This document shows positions 24,690 through 32,866 of a stretch of DNA of 64,000 nt, piece after piece (within the stretch, counting starts at the first letter, position 1; each line of letters begins with the position of its first letter). The translations under genes were made by a program, and so were the position numbers. The notes below the pieces were generated by a model. The model saw only the letters and a program-made list of their open reading frames with translations, did not search any database and was not told where the DNA came from. The DNA comes from Raskinella chloraquaticus (SeqCode). GTDB taxonomy: Bacteria > Pseudomonadota > Alphaproteobacteria > Rhizobiales > UBA4765. The stretch spans positions 1 to 64,000 of the forward strand of contig DEZK01000045.1 in NCBI GenBank assembly GCA_002365175.1. The letters run 5' to 3'.

Positions 24690-26456
24690 ATGCACACCAT
24701 GATCACAAACGCACTGAGATCCTGCCTGATCGCCGGGTTCTGTCTGTCACACGCAATTGACGGGCGGGCGCAAGGTACGCCGCCCGGAACGCCACGGGCC
24801 AATCAGGCAATTTTATCCGATGCCGCCCGGCTGCTGCCGGCGAAAGCTGTCCGTGGCATGGTGTCATCGCAGGAAGCGCAGGCAACCCGCATCGGTGTCG
24901 ACATTCTCAGGCGCGGCGGCAATGCAGTTGATGCCGCGGTTGCCGTCGGTTTCGCCCTTGCCGTCACCCTGCCGCGCGCTGGTAATATCGGCGGTGGCGG
25001 ATTCATGCTCGTCCACCGTGCCGCGAGCGCCGACACGATTGCCATCGATTACCGCGAAACAGCACCGGCGGCTGCAACCGCCACCCTCTTTCTGGACGAC
25101 AAGGGAGAAGCGGTCCCACAGAAATCACGCGATTCAGGGTTGGCAATCGGCACTCCAGGCACGGTCGGTGGCCTGGCGCTGGCGCACCGGAAATATGGCT
25201 CGGGCAGGTTTTCGCTCGCCGATCTCATCGCTCCGGCGATCAGCCTGGCCCGCGACGGCATCATCATCGACAATGATCTGGCCGATTCGCTGGGCGGTGG
25301 TGCTGCCCGCCTCGCTCGCCATGCCAGCAGTCGGGCGATTTTCTTTTCCGGTGACAAGCCCCTGGCCACCGGCAACCGCCTCGTCCAGAGCGATCTTGCC
25401 GCCACCCTGTCAGCAATTGCCGCCAGCGGTCCAGATGCTTTTTATCGCGGCGCCATTGCCGAAAAGATCGTTGCCGCCACGCGCGCGCTGGGCGGCATCA
25501 TGACCAGTCAGGACTTGGCTGACTACCGTGTCATCGAGCGCCAGCCGGTGAAGGGTCAGTATCGCGGCTACGACATCTTTTCCATGCCGCCACCCTCATC
25601 CGGCGGCGTCCACCTTATCCAGATTTTGAACATCCTTGAAGGCTATGATCTGGCCGCTCTCGGCGCTGGCAGCGCGACGGGCCTTCACCTGCTGGTCGAG
25701 GCGATGAAACCGGCCTACGCCGATCGCGCCCAGTTTCTCGGTGATCCCGACCGTGTCAAAATTCCGCTGCGCGGCCTCATCGACAAAGCCTATGCGGCGA
25801 GCCTGCGGGCGAAGATCAACGTCGAACAGGCGCGCAAGGCCGACGACATCGCCGCCGGCAATCCGCTCGCCCATGAGAGCGATCAGACGACACATTTTTC
25901 CATCGTCGACGCCGAGGGCAATGCGGTTGCCAACACCTATACGCTGAATTTTTCCTATGGCGTCGGCATGGTCGCTGAGGGGACCGGCGTTCTGCTCAAC
26001 AATGAAATGGATGATTTTTCCGCCAAACCCGGCGCCCAGAATGCCTATGGCCTCGTTGGCTCGAGCGCTAATTCCGTCTCTCCCGGCGCACGTCCACTGT
26101 CCTCGATGACGCCAACCCTCGTCTTTCGCAACAACAAGCTGTTTCTGGTCACCGGCAGCCCCGGGGGCAGCCGCATCATTACAACCACATTGCAGGTCAT
26201 TTCCAACGTCATCGATCATGGCATGAATATCGCCGAAGCAGTCGCGGCTCCTCGCGTTCATCATCAATGGCGCCCGGATTTTCTCCTGACCGAAACCGGT
26301 CAATCGCCCGATACGCTGCGCCTGCTGGAAGCGCGCGGCCACAAGGTCGTCATCGGCTCGACATCCGGTTCCGCCAATTCGATCATGCTGACGAAGGACG
26401 GGCTGACGGGCGCCAGCGATCCGCGCCAGCGCGGCACGCTTGCCGAAGGGTATTGA
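24690..26456 (+). CDS. ggt: gamma-glutamyltransferase (glutathione hydrolase)
   Basis: This 588-residue exported Ntn-hydrolase cleaves or transfers gamma-glutamyl groups, mainly from glutathione. A Sec signal (about 1-27, GRA-QG) precedes the large subunit. Autoprocessing should occur before Thr400 in SDQTTHFSIVD, which becomes the small-subunit N-terminus and nucleophile. Also visible are GNIGGGGFMLVH, DYRETAP, MPPPSSGGVHLIQ and the C-terminal GSPGGSRII. The length is normal (about 580). It lies just downstream of the peroxiredoxin-like gene; a shared thiol/glutathione role is possible but inferred. Confidence 0.95.
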   Translation: MHTMITNALRSCLIAGFCLSHAIDGRAQGTPPGTPRANQAILSDAARLLPAKAVRGMVSSQEAQATRIGVDILRRGGNAVDAAVAVGFALAVTLPRAGNIGGGGFMLVHRAASADTIAIDYRETAPAAATATLFLDDKGEAVPQKSRDSGLAIGTPGTVGGLALAHRKYGSGRFSLADLIAPAISLARDGIIIDNDLADSLGGGAARLARHASSRAIFFSGDKPLATGNRLVQSDLAATLSAIAASGPDAFYRGAIAEKIVAATRALGGIMTSQDLADYRVIERQPVKGQYRGYDIFSMPPPSSGGVHLIQILNILEGYDLAALGAGSATGLHLLVEAMKPAYADRAQFLGDPDRVKIPLRGLIDKAYAASLRAKINVEQARKADDIAAGNPLAHESDQTTHFSIVDAEGNAVANTYTLNFSYGVGMVAEGTGVLLNNEMDDFSAKPGAQNAYGLVGSSANSVSPGARPLSSMTPTLVFRNNKLFLVTGSPGGSRIITTTLQVISNVIDHGMNIAEAVAAPRVHHQWRPDFLLTETGQSPDTLRLLEARGHKVVIGSTSGSANSIMLTKDGLTGASDPRQRGTLAEGY

Positions 26457-26474
26457 CGCGGGCAGGCGTGCCGA

Positions 26475-27083
26475 TCAACCCGCTGCCTTCAACCTGGCAA
26501 TTTCCGCCTCAAGCGCCGCAATCTTCTCGTCACGCTCCTGAAGCGCCCGCGCCACATCCTCAGCCTCAAATCGCTGCGGGATGTGCTGCGGGCAATTGGC
26601 ATCCCAGGCTGTTAGCGTGAACAACACAACCTGCTCCGGCTTTGCCTTGTAGCCGTCCGGCATCAGCCGCGCGATCAGCTCATCATCCCCCTCGATGATC
26701 CGCGCCGTGCCCCAGATTTTGATGCGACGCCGGTTCATGTAGTCGATGAGGAAGAGATAGGCTTTCGGATTGTCGCCAAGATTGCCTTGCGAGATATATT
26801 GCCGGTTGCCGCGGTAATCAGCAAAGCCCAGCGTCCTGTCATCGATCACCCGCAGGAATCCCGGTGGCCCGCCGCGATGCTGGATATAGGGTTGCCCGTC
26901 ACGATTGGCGGTGGCCATAAACAGGCTGCGCTGCGCCGCGATGAAAACGGCAAGATCGGGCGTGATCGTGGTGGCAAACCCACCACGCGCTTCGATTTGC
27001 GCATAGGAGGCGCGCGATCCTTTACGCGTCTGGATCGCCTTGACTGCTTCGCTGAACGCGACATCACTCGATGGGATTGTCAT
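26475..27083 (-). CDS. pyridoxamine 5'-phosphate oxidase-family protein
   Basis: The 202-residue protein has the split-barrel flavin-binding fold: DLAVFIAAQRSLFMATANRDGQPYIQHRGG in the first half and NRQYISQGNLGDNPKAYLFLIDY in the second. It ends in a charged helix (REDEKIAALEAEIARLKAAG-like), which could form a short coiled coil. True PdxH activity cannot be inferred; many relatives bind FMN, F420 or haem and reduce small molecules. It follows the DUF1348 gene by 5 bp, so it belongs to the CGNR-DUF1348-PNPOx leftward unit. Confidence 0.85.
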   Translation of the reverse strand: MTIPSSDVAFSEAVKAIQTRKGSRASYAQIEARGGFATTITPDLAVFIAAQRSLFMATANRDGQPYIQHRGGPPGFLRVIDDRTLGFADYRGNRQYISQGNLGDNPKAYLFLIDYMNRRRIKIWGTARIIEGDDELIARLMPDGYKAKPEQVVLFTLTAWDANCPQHIPQRFEAEDVARALQERDEKIAALEAEIARLKAAG

Positions 27084-27088
27084 GACAC

Positions 27089-27553
27089 CTACAGACCCAA
27101 TTCGCTCAATGAGGGATGCTCATCCGGGCGGCGCCCTTGCGGCCAGTGGAATTTGCGCTCGGCGTCCGTGATCGGCAGATCATTGATGCTGGCATGACGC
27201 GCGCTCATCAAGCCCTGCGCGTCGAACTCCCAGTTCTCATTGCCATAGCTGCGAAACCAGTGCCCGCCATCATCATGCCATTCATAGGCAAACCGCACGG
27301 CGATGCGGTGTCCTGAAAACGCCCAGACTTCCTTGATCAGGCGATAATCGAGCTCACGGATCCATTTGCGGGTGAGGAAAGCGACAATCGCCTCGCGCCC
27401 CTGGAAAATCTCGGCACGATTGCGCCAGCGGCTGTCGGGCGTGTAGGCCATCGCCACTTTCTGCGGATCGCGCCCGTTCCAGCCATCTTCGGCCATACGG
27501 GCTTTTTGCGCCGCGCTCTCATGGGTGAAAGGAGGAAAAGGCGGTCTTGACAT
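27089..27553 (-). CDS. DUF1348 / NTF2-like protein
   Basis: The 154-residue protein matches the DUF1348 family of NTF2-like cone folds: EDGWNGRDPQKVAMAYTPDS (about 22-41), WRNRAEIFQGREAIVAFL, KWIRELDYRL, RFAYEWHD, WFRSYGNENWEFD and the ending KFHWPQGRRPDEHPSL. No enzyme activity is established for the family to my knowledge. It lies 52 bp downstream of the CGNR regulator gene and 5 bp before the PNPOx-like gene on the same strand. Confidence 0.87.
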   Translation of the reverse strand: MSRPPFPPFTHESAAQKARMAEDGWNGRDPQKVAMAYTPDSRWRNRAEIFQGREAIVAFLTRKWIRELDYRLIKEVWAFSGHRIAVRFAYEWHDDGGHWFRSYGNENWEFDAQGLMSARHASINDLPITDAERKFHWPQGRRPDEHPSLSELGL

Positions 27554-27605
27554 GGGTCACCTGTTGTGTGGACGGGATCTACGTTACGCACGATCGCAGG
27601 GCGCA

Positions 27606-28205
27606 TCAGGCGGCATGCCCCGATTGCCGGGCACGAAAGCGCGCCACCTTGTCGCGATTGCCGCAGATGGTCATCGTACACCAGCGCCGGGTTTTGTTCT
27701 TGCTGGTATCGTAGAAAACCATGGTGCAGGCGGGGTTCGAGCAGCGCCGCAGACGCTCCGGCTCGGCTTCGCAGATGAAGCGCGCGAAATCAGCCGCAAT
27801 CACGCCGCACGGCCCCGCTTCGCCCGCGTCAAACCGCTCGACAAACCGGAAGCCGTTCGCACTCTTTTCAAGCAGTAACCGTACGCTGACCTGCGCCAGC
27901 TTCTGGTTGATGGCATTGATCAGGGCAGCCGGCGGCGGCGCGCCGATGCGAAACAGGTCAACGGCAGAGCGAAGCTGCTCGCGCAGCCCGCGCACCTCGG
28001 TGCCGTCAGTGCTGCCGCTGGCCGTTATGTCAGACGCCATGCCAGCTGCCGCCAGCCAGGCGGAAAACCGCTCCGGGCTGGCAATCAGGTCACGGAAATC
28101 CTCGCCGCTGAACATCGTCGTGTTCAGCAGATCAATCCACAACCGCCCGCCGAAAAACGGCAGCCCGTCGATGAATTCCGTTTCCTTCGCAGGGATCGAA
28201 CCCAT
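27606..28205 (-). CDS. CGNR zinc-finger (ABATE-domain) transcriptional regulator
   Basis: The ATG at 28205 has AGGAG 4 bases upstream and gives 199 residues; ATG 28217 is a near alternative. The N-terminal half is the ABATE ligand-binding domain (starts FFGGRLWIDLLNTT). The C-terminal zinc finger (about 150-195) has LRRCSNPACTMVFYD, RRWCTMTICGNRDK, with four Cys and the CGNR signature. Such regulators respond to small molecules and often control a divergent neighbour. Here that is the exported alpha/beta hydrolase across 118 bp, plus the DUF1348 and PNPOx genes downstream. Confidence 0.9.
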   Translation of the reverse strand: MGSIPAKETEFIDGLPFFGGRLWIDLLNTTMFSGEDFRDLIASPERFSAWLAAAGMASDITASGSTDGTEVRGLREQLRSAVDLFRIGAPPPAALINAINQKLAQVSVRLLLEKSANGFRFVERFDAGEAGPCGVIAADFARFICEAEPERLRRCSNPACTMVFYDTSKNKTRRWCTMTICGNRDKVARFRARQSGHAA

Positions 28206-28251
28206 TCGGCTCCTCATGACGACGCTCAGCCTGTAACTGACAAAATACTCA

Positions 28252-28280
28252 TTGACAGGTGTTTGGTCAATTGATACCGT
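28252..28280 (+). promoter_or_regulatory. candidate sigma-70 promoter for the exported hydrolase
   Basis: A perfect TTGACA (28252-28257) is followed after 17 bp by TACCGT (28275-28280), a weak -10. It sits in the AT-rich 118-bp region between the CGNR regulator and the hydrolase gene, about 45 bp before the hydrolase start. The regulator probably binds here (inference). Confidence 0.45.
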
Positions 28281-28323
28281 TAAAAATATCAAACAACGGT
28301 TACAAATACAGGAGCGAGCGCAT

Positions 28324-29307
28324 ATGCCCTTATTCTTAAGCAACAAATTAGGCCGTGCGCTTGCGCACGCCGGCCTCGGCGCCAGCATGATGCTGATGGC
28401 TTTGAGCCTTTTACCGCGATCATCCCATGCCGGATCTCCGCCAACGCGTCAGCACACCGTCAAAATTGGCAACCTCGACATTTTCTATCGCGAGGCGGGG
28501 CCAAAGGACGGCCCGGTCGTGCTTCTTCTCCACGGGTTTCCGTCATCCTCACACATGTTCCGCAGCCTCATTCCCCGTCTCGCGGACAAGTACCGGGTCA
28601 TCGCACCCGACTATCCTGGCTTTGGCGAAAGCGCAGTGCCGCCTCTGACATCATTCCCCTACACCTTTGAGGCGCTGACCGACATTGTTGACGAATTCAC
28701 CAAAGCAGTCGGTGCGTCGCGCTATTTCTTGTACATGCAGGATTATGGCGGGCCAGTAGGCCTTCGATTAGCCGTCAAACATCCCGGGCGCGTACGCGGT
28801 CTCATCATCCAGAACGCGGTAGCCAATGTAGAAGGCTGGAACCCGGATGTGGTGAAGAGCATCGCGCCGTTCTGGCAGAACCGTAATGCTGAAAGCGAGG
28901 TGCCGGTCCGCGCATTGCTGAGCGCTGAGACCACCAAATTCCAGTACACGCACGGCGCCACGCTGAGCGAGCGCCTGCAGCCGGAAGCCTGGGTCTATGA
29001 TCAGGCGAAGCTCGACCGCCCGCGAGTTGCCGACATCCAGACCGAAATCCTGTTCAACTATAAGGACAATGTCGCCAACTACCCGACATGGCAGGCATAT
29101 CTGCAGGCAAAGCAGCCACCGCTGCTGATCGTCTGGGGCCGGAATGATCCCTTCTTCACGCTCAAAGGTGTCGAGTATTTCAAGGCGCAGGTACCCGCTG
29201 CCGAGGTCCATCTCTATGACGCCGGGCACTTCGCGCTTGAGACCCATGCAGGTGAAATCGCAGCGAGGATGATGGGCTTTCTGGCCCGCCACAGCAAAAG
29301 CAAATGA
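28324..29307 (+). CDS. exported alpha/beta hydrolase with Asp nucleophile (dehalogenase/epoxide hydrolase type)
   Basis: The ATG at 28324 (AGGAGCGAG upstream) gives 327 residues with a signal peptide of about 36 residues (SMMLMALSLLPRSSHA-GS). The oxyanion motif is HGFPSSSHMF (70-79). The nucleophile elbow is MQDYGGP with Asp140, as in haloalkane dehalogenases and epoxide hydrolases rather than the Ser of esterases. The catalytic His is in YDAGHFALETH. Export is unusual for that group. The gene is divergent from the CGNR regulator and may be its target. The substrate is unknown. Confidence 0.88.
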   Translation: MPLFLSNKLGRALAHAGLGASMMLMALSLLPRSSHAGSPPTRQHTVKIGNLDIFYREAGPKDGPVVLLLHGFPSSSHMFRSLIPRLADKYRVIAPDYPGFGESAVPPLTSFPYTFEALTDIVDEFTKAVGASRYFLYMQDYGGPVGLRLAVKHPGRVRGLIIQNAVANVEGWNPDVVKSIAPFWQNRNAESEVPVRALLSAETTKFQYTHGATLSERLQPEAWVYDQAKLDRPRVADIQTEILFNYKDNVANYPTWQAYLQAKQPPLLIVWGRNDPFFTLKGVEYFKAQVPAAEVHLYDAGHFALETHAGEIAARMMGFLARHSKSK

Positions 29308-29464
29308 CGCCAATGGCGGCGGCAACACGCGCCGCCTGAAAAAAGCCAGCAACCAGCGATGCCGCAGTATGACTATCCGGCATCGCCCCAAAGCCGGCCT
29401 TTGCCGTTGCAATCATCGTGATTCCCTCCCTAAGCTCCTCCTGTCCTGGATCACAGACGTCAGG

Positions 29465-30997
29465 GTGCCTGCTTTGGCGACCGCCACATACGATCTCCTT
29501 GTCATCGGCGGCGGCGTCAACGGCGCAGCGATTGCCCGCGATGCGGCGGGGCGCGGGCTGAAGGTCCTGCTTGCCGAAAAGGACGATCTGGCCGCCCACA
29601 CCTCGTCGGCATCGACCAAGCTCATCCATGGCGGGCTGCGCTACCTCGAATTCTTCGAGTTTCGCCTGGTTCGCGAAGCGTTGCAGGAGCGCGAAATCAT
29701 TCTCGCCATGGCGCCCCACATCACCTGGCCACTGCGCTTTGTCCTGCCCCACGAACCCTCCCATCGCCCGGCATGGATGGTACGCATCGGGCTTTTTCTC
29801 TATGATCATCTCGCGCACCGCCGGACACTGAAAGGCACCGAAACCATCCATCTGCGCCGGCATTTGATCGGCCGCGACCTGCGCGATGACCTGAGCACGG
29901 CCTTTGTCTATTCCGACGGCTGGGTGGACGATAGCCGCCTGGTCGTGCTGACCGCACTTGACGCGGCAGAGCGCGGCGCCGCTATCCGCACACACACCGC
30001 CGTCACCGCCGCCGCCCGCCATGCCGATCACTGGTCAGTCACGCTTGCGCCACGAAACGGACCCGTCGAGAGTGTCACCGCCCGCCTGCTCGTCAATGCG
30101 GCCGGCCCCTGGGCTGGCGATATCCTCCACCGGCAGCTTGCCATCCCCGGCAGCCGCACCGTGCGTCTCGTCAAGGGCAGTCACATTGTCGTGCCCAGGC
30201 TTTATGAGGGCGATCACGCCTTCATATTCCAGAACAACGACAACCGCATCGTCTTTGCCATTCCCTATGAAGGCGCCTTCACGCTCATCGGCACGACTGA
30301 CATCGCCTTCAGCGGCGATCCATCGACACCGCACGCCGATGACAGTGAAATCGCCTATCTGTGCACGGCGGTGAACGCCTATTTCAAGCGGCGGATTTCA
30401 CCAGCCGACGTGGTGTGGACGTTCAGCGGCGTGCGGCCGCTGTTTGATGACGGAGCGCTGGCTGCAAGCAAGGTCAGCCGCGATTACGTGCTTGATCTTG
30501 ATGCGCCACCGGGCGCGGCGCCGGTGCTGACCGTCTTCGGCGGCAAGATCACCACCCATCGCGAGCTGGCGCTGCGCGCCATGGCGGCCCTGCGGCCCTG
30601 CCTGCCGCATGGGGGCACGGACTGGACAGCGACCGCACCACTTCCTGGTGGCGACATCCCTGACGCTGGCATTCCAGCCTTTATCGCCGTGGTGCGCGAG
30701 CGTTGGCCGTTTCTGAGCGAAGCGACCGCCCGACGCATGGTGCGCGCCTATGGCACGCGCCTTGAGCGCATACTGGGCGAGGCGCGATCCGCCGCCGATC
30801 TGGGGAACGATTTCGGCTGCGGCTTCAGCACAGCGGAGCTTGCCTATCTGGTGAGGCAAGAATGGGCGAGCACTGCCGAGGACGTGCTGTGGCGGCGCTC
30901 CAAGCTGGGGCTGCATTTGCCAAAGAGTGCACAGGAAGCGGTAAAAACCGCGATCGAGCAGCTTGTTCCGGGGAACCAACCCTTTTCCCGATCATGA
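29465..30997 (+). CDS. glpD: FAD-dependent glycerol-3-phosphate dehydrogenase GlpD
   Basis: The membrane-associated flavoenzyme oxidises glycerol-3-phosphate to dihydroxyacetone phosphate and passes electrons to quinone. The product from GTG 29465 (510 aa) starts four residues before the Rossmann motif YDLLVIGGGVNGAAIARDAAGRGL. TTG 29474 and ATG 29369 are alternatives, and no clear ribosome-binding site decides. Other signatures are SSASTKLIHGGLRYLEFFEF, FSGVRPLFDDG, VFGGKITTHRELA and a C-terminal domain ending TAIEQLVPGN. It converges on a sugar-type ABC operon with 26 bp between stops. Confidence 0.94.
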   Translation: MPALATATYDLLVIGGGVNGAAIARDAAGRGLKVLLAEKDDLAAHTSSASTKLIHGGLRYLEFFEFRLVREALQEREIILAMAPHITWPLRFVLPHEPSHRPAWMVRIGLFLYDHLAHRRTLKGTETIHLRRHLIGRDLRDDLSTAFVYSDGWVDDSRLVVLTALDAAERGAAIRTHTAVTAAARHADHWSVTLAPRNGPVESVTARLLVNAAGPWAGDILHRQLAIPGSRTVRLVKGSHIVVPRLYEGDHAFIFQNNDNRIVFAIPYEGAFTLIGTTDIAFSGDPSTPHADDSEIAYLCTAVNAYFKRRISPADVVWTFSGVRPLFDDGALAASKVSRDYVLDLDAPPGAAPVLTVFGGKITTHRELALRAMAALRPCLPHGGTDWTATAPLPGGDIPDAGIPAFIAVVRERWPFLSEATARRMVRAYGTRLERILGEARSAADLGNDFGCGFSTAELAYLVRQEWASTAEDVLWRRSKLGLHLPKSAQEAVKTAIEQLVPGNQPFSRS

Positions 30998-31023
30998 GCC
31001 GGTCCATAATGGCTGACACCCGC

Positions 31024-31845
31024 TCACCCGCCCTTGACCGCACCTGCCGTCAGCCCGGCAATGATCTGGCGCTGGGCAAAAACAGTCAGCAGCAGGGGCG
31101 GCAGCGTCACCATCAAGGCGGCGGCTGCCAGCGGTCCCCAGGCGATCTGGTCGAAGGACAGCAGATTATAGACGGCAACCGGCAGTGTGCGCGTCTCGCG
31201 CCCCGCCAGCACCACGCCGAAGACGAAATTATTCCACGAAAAGATCACTGACAGGATAAAGGCGACCGTAATGCCGGGCCGGGCAATCGGCAGCGCCACA
31301 TAATAGAAGACCTGCCAGCGGCTGGCGCCATCAATCAGGGCGGCATCCTCCAGTTCCAGCGGCGTTGTTTCGAAATAGCCGATCATGATCCAGATAACGA
31401 TGGGAACGGTCAGCACCAGGTGGATGATGATCTGCGGCCACAACGTGCCAAGCAGGCCGAGCCACTGGAAAAGCAGAAACAGCGGAATGAGGAACGACAG
31501 GCCCGGCGTCATGCGGGCAATCAGCACGATGACGGCGGCTTTGGTCGCCCGCATGCGGGTAATGCCATAGGCGGCCGGGACGCCAACCACCAGCGCCACC
31601 AGTGTCGCTGCTCCGGTAACGATGAGACTGTTGCGCAAATAGATAATGAAATTCTTGCTGCCGATGGCTTCGTGATAATTCGACCACGCCCATTGGGTCG
31701 GAATGAAAACCGGAGGGCTTGCCGCATTCTCGATTTCGAATTTGAGCGATAGCGAAATCGTCCACAAAAAGAACAGGATGGCCGGCGAAACGGCAACCGC
31801 TATCGCCAGCCCGAGGAGCAATTTCTGCAAGGGGCTTCGTTTCAT
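31024..31845 (-). CDS. carbohydrate ABC transporter permease, MalG type
   Basis: This 273-residue inner-membrane protein has six membrane segments and the ATPase-contact EAA loop GYFETTPLELEDAALIDGASRWQVF (given in part: EDAALIDGASRWQVF). The first helix (about 10-33) and the LVALVVGVPAAYGI helix are clear. It is the third gene of a leftward substrate-binding protein/permease/permease operon and overlaps the MalF-type gene by 4 bp. No ATPase gene follows; the next gene is the convergent glpD. Confidence 0.92.
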   Translation of the reverse strand: MKRSPLQKLLLGLAIAVAVSPAILFFLWTISLSLKFEIENAASPPVFIPTQWAWSNYHEAIGSKNFIIYLRNSLIVTGAATLVALVVGVPAAYGITRMRATKAAVIVLIARMTPGLSFLIPLFLLFQWLGLLGTLWPQIIIHLVLTVPIVIWIMIGYFETTPLELEDAALIDGASRWQVFYYVALPIARPGITVAFILSVIFSWNNFVFGVVLAGRETRTLPVAVYNLLSFDQIAWGPLAAAALMVTLPPLLLTVFAQRQIIAGLTAGAVKGG

Positions 31846-32798
31846 CGTTCAGCCACCCCGCCCTCGGCCCATTGCGTGCGCGCTCGCAGATAAAGGGTCG
31901 CCAGCGATAACAGGATGATCAGCACGAAGAACACCACCGTTATCGCCGAACCATAGCCGATGTCGAAATAGGCAAAGGCCGTCTGGTAGAGGTAAAGATT
32001 GATGGTTTCGGACGCCGTGCCGGGCCCGCCCTGCGTCATGGCGAAGATGATGTCGAAGCTTTTCAGGGCATCGATGAGGCGGATGATGACCGCAATCATC
32101 AGGAAGGGCGCAATCATCGGCAAGGTGATATAGCGAAATTTCTGGAAGGCGGACGCGCCATCAATATCCGCGCTCTCGTAAGGCTCGCTGGGAATGGCAG
32201 CAAGCCCGCCCAGCACGATCAGCATCACCAGCGGCGTCCATTGCCAGGTCTCGACCACCACCAGCGAGGGGATTACGGTGGAAGCTTCGAATATCCACAA
32301 TTGCGGTTTGATGCCGATGAGCTGCAGCAGATAGTTCAGCACGCCCAGTTGCGGGTTGAACATCATCGTCCACACCACCGCGATCGCCACCGGGGTCGCC
32401 ATCATCGGCGCCACGAAGACGCCGCGCAGAAAGCCACGGAGGGGGAATTCCTGATGGAAGACGAGGGCGGCAAGCGTACCAAGGATGATCGGCAAGACAA
32501 CCGCGAGTGCCGAATAAACGAGTGTGCGCACGAAGGCTTCGGTAAAGCGCGGATCGCCCGGCAGGCGCAGATAATTTTCGAGGCCGACGAAGGAATAGCT
32601 GCCACCGAGTTTCCACTCATGGAGGCTCATCCACAAGGTGAACACCCATGGCACCAGGATGACGGCAACCACGACGATCATTCCCGGGATGACGAACAGC
32701 CAGTAATGAGGGCGCAGCGCCGGTTGGACCGGCAAAGGCTCCGCGCCCTCGCCCGCTGTCTTGGCGCCCAACCCCGTTTCGAGCGTGACGTCAGCCAT
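31842..32798 (-). CDS. carbohydrate ABC transporter permease, MalF type
   Basis: I use the ATG at 32798 (GGAGG 9 bases upstream; ATG 32804 is equally in frame but only 3 bases from it), giving 318 residues with six membrane segments. The EAA loop reads AAIPSEPYESADIDGASAFQKF. Helices include YWLFVIPGMIVVVAVILVPW near residue 35. It forms the import channel with the MalG-type protein. The substrate is likely a sugar, polyol or glycerol phosphate (inference from the family and from neighbouring glpD). Confidence 0.92.
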   Translation of the reverse strand: MADVTLETGLGAKTAGEGAEPLPVQPALRPHYWLFVIPGMIVVVAVILVPWVFTLWMSLHEWKLGGSYSFVGLENYLRLPGDPRFTEAFVRTLVYSALAVVLPIILGTLAALVFHQEFPLRGFLRGVFVAPMMATPVAIAVVWTMMFNPQLGVLNYLLQLIGIKPQLWIFEASTVIPSLVVVETWQWTPLVMLIVLGGLAAIPSEPYESADIDGASAFQKFRYITLPMIAPFLMIAVIIRLIDALKSFDIIFAMTQGGPGTASETINLYLYQTAFAYFDIGYGSAITVVFFVLIILLSLATLYLRARTQWAEGGVAER

Positions 32799-32866
32799 AG
32801 GCATCAACCTCCAGCCCACCGCAGTGTCACCAGCACGCTGGCTGCTGACACTGCCGATGTCCCGCT

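Noticed and set aside
29315..29336. GGCGGC/GCCGCC hairpin after the exported hydrolase as a terminator
   Set aside because: The stem is short, the 10-base loop is long, and A-residues rather than T follow it; too weak to call.
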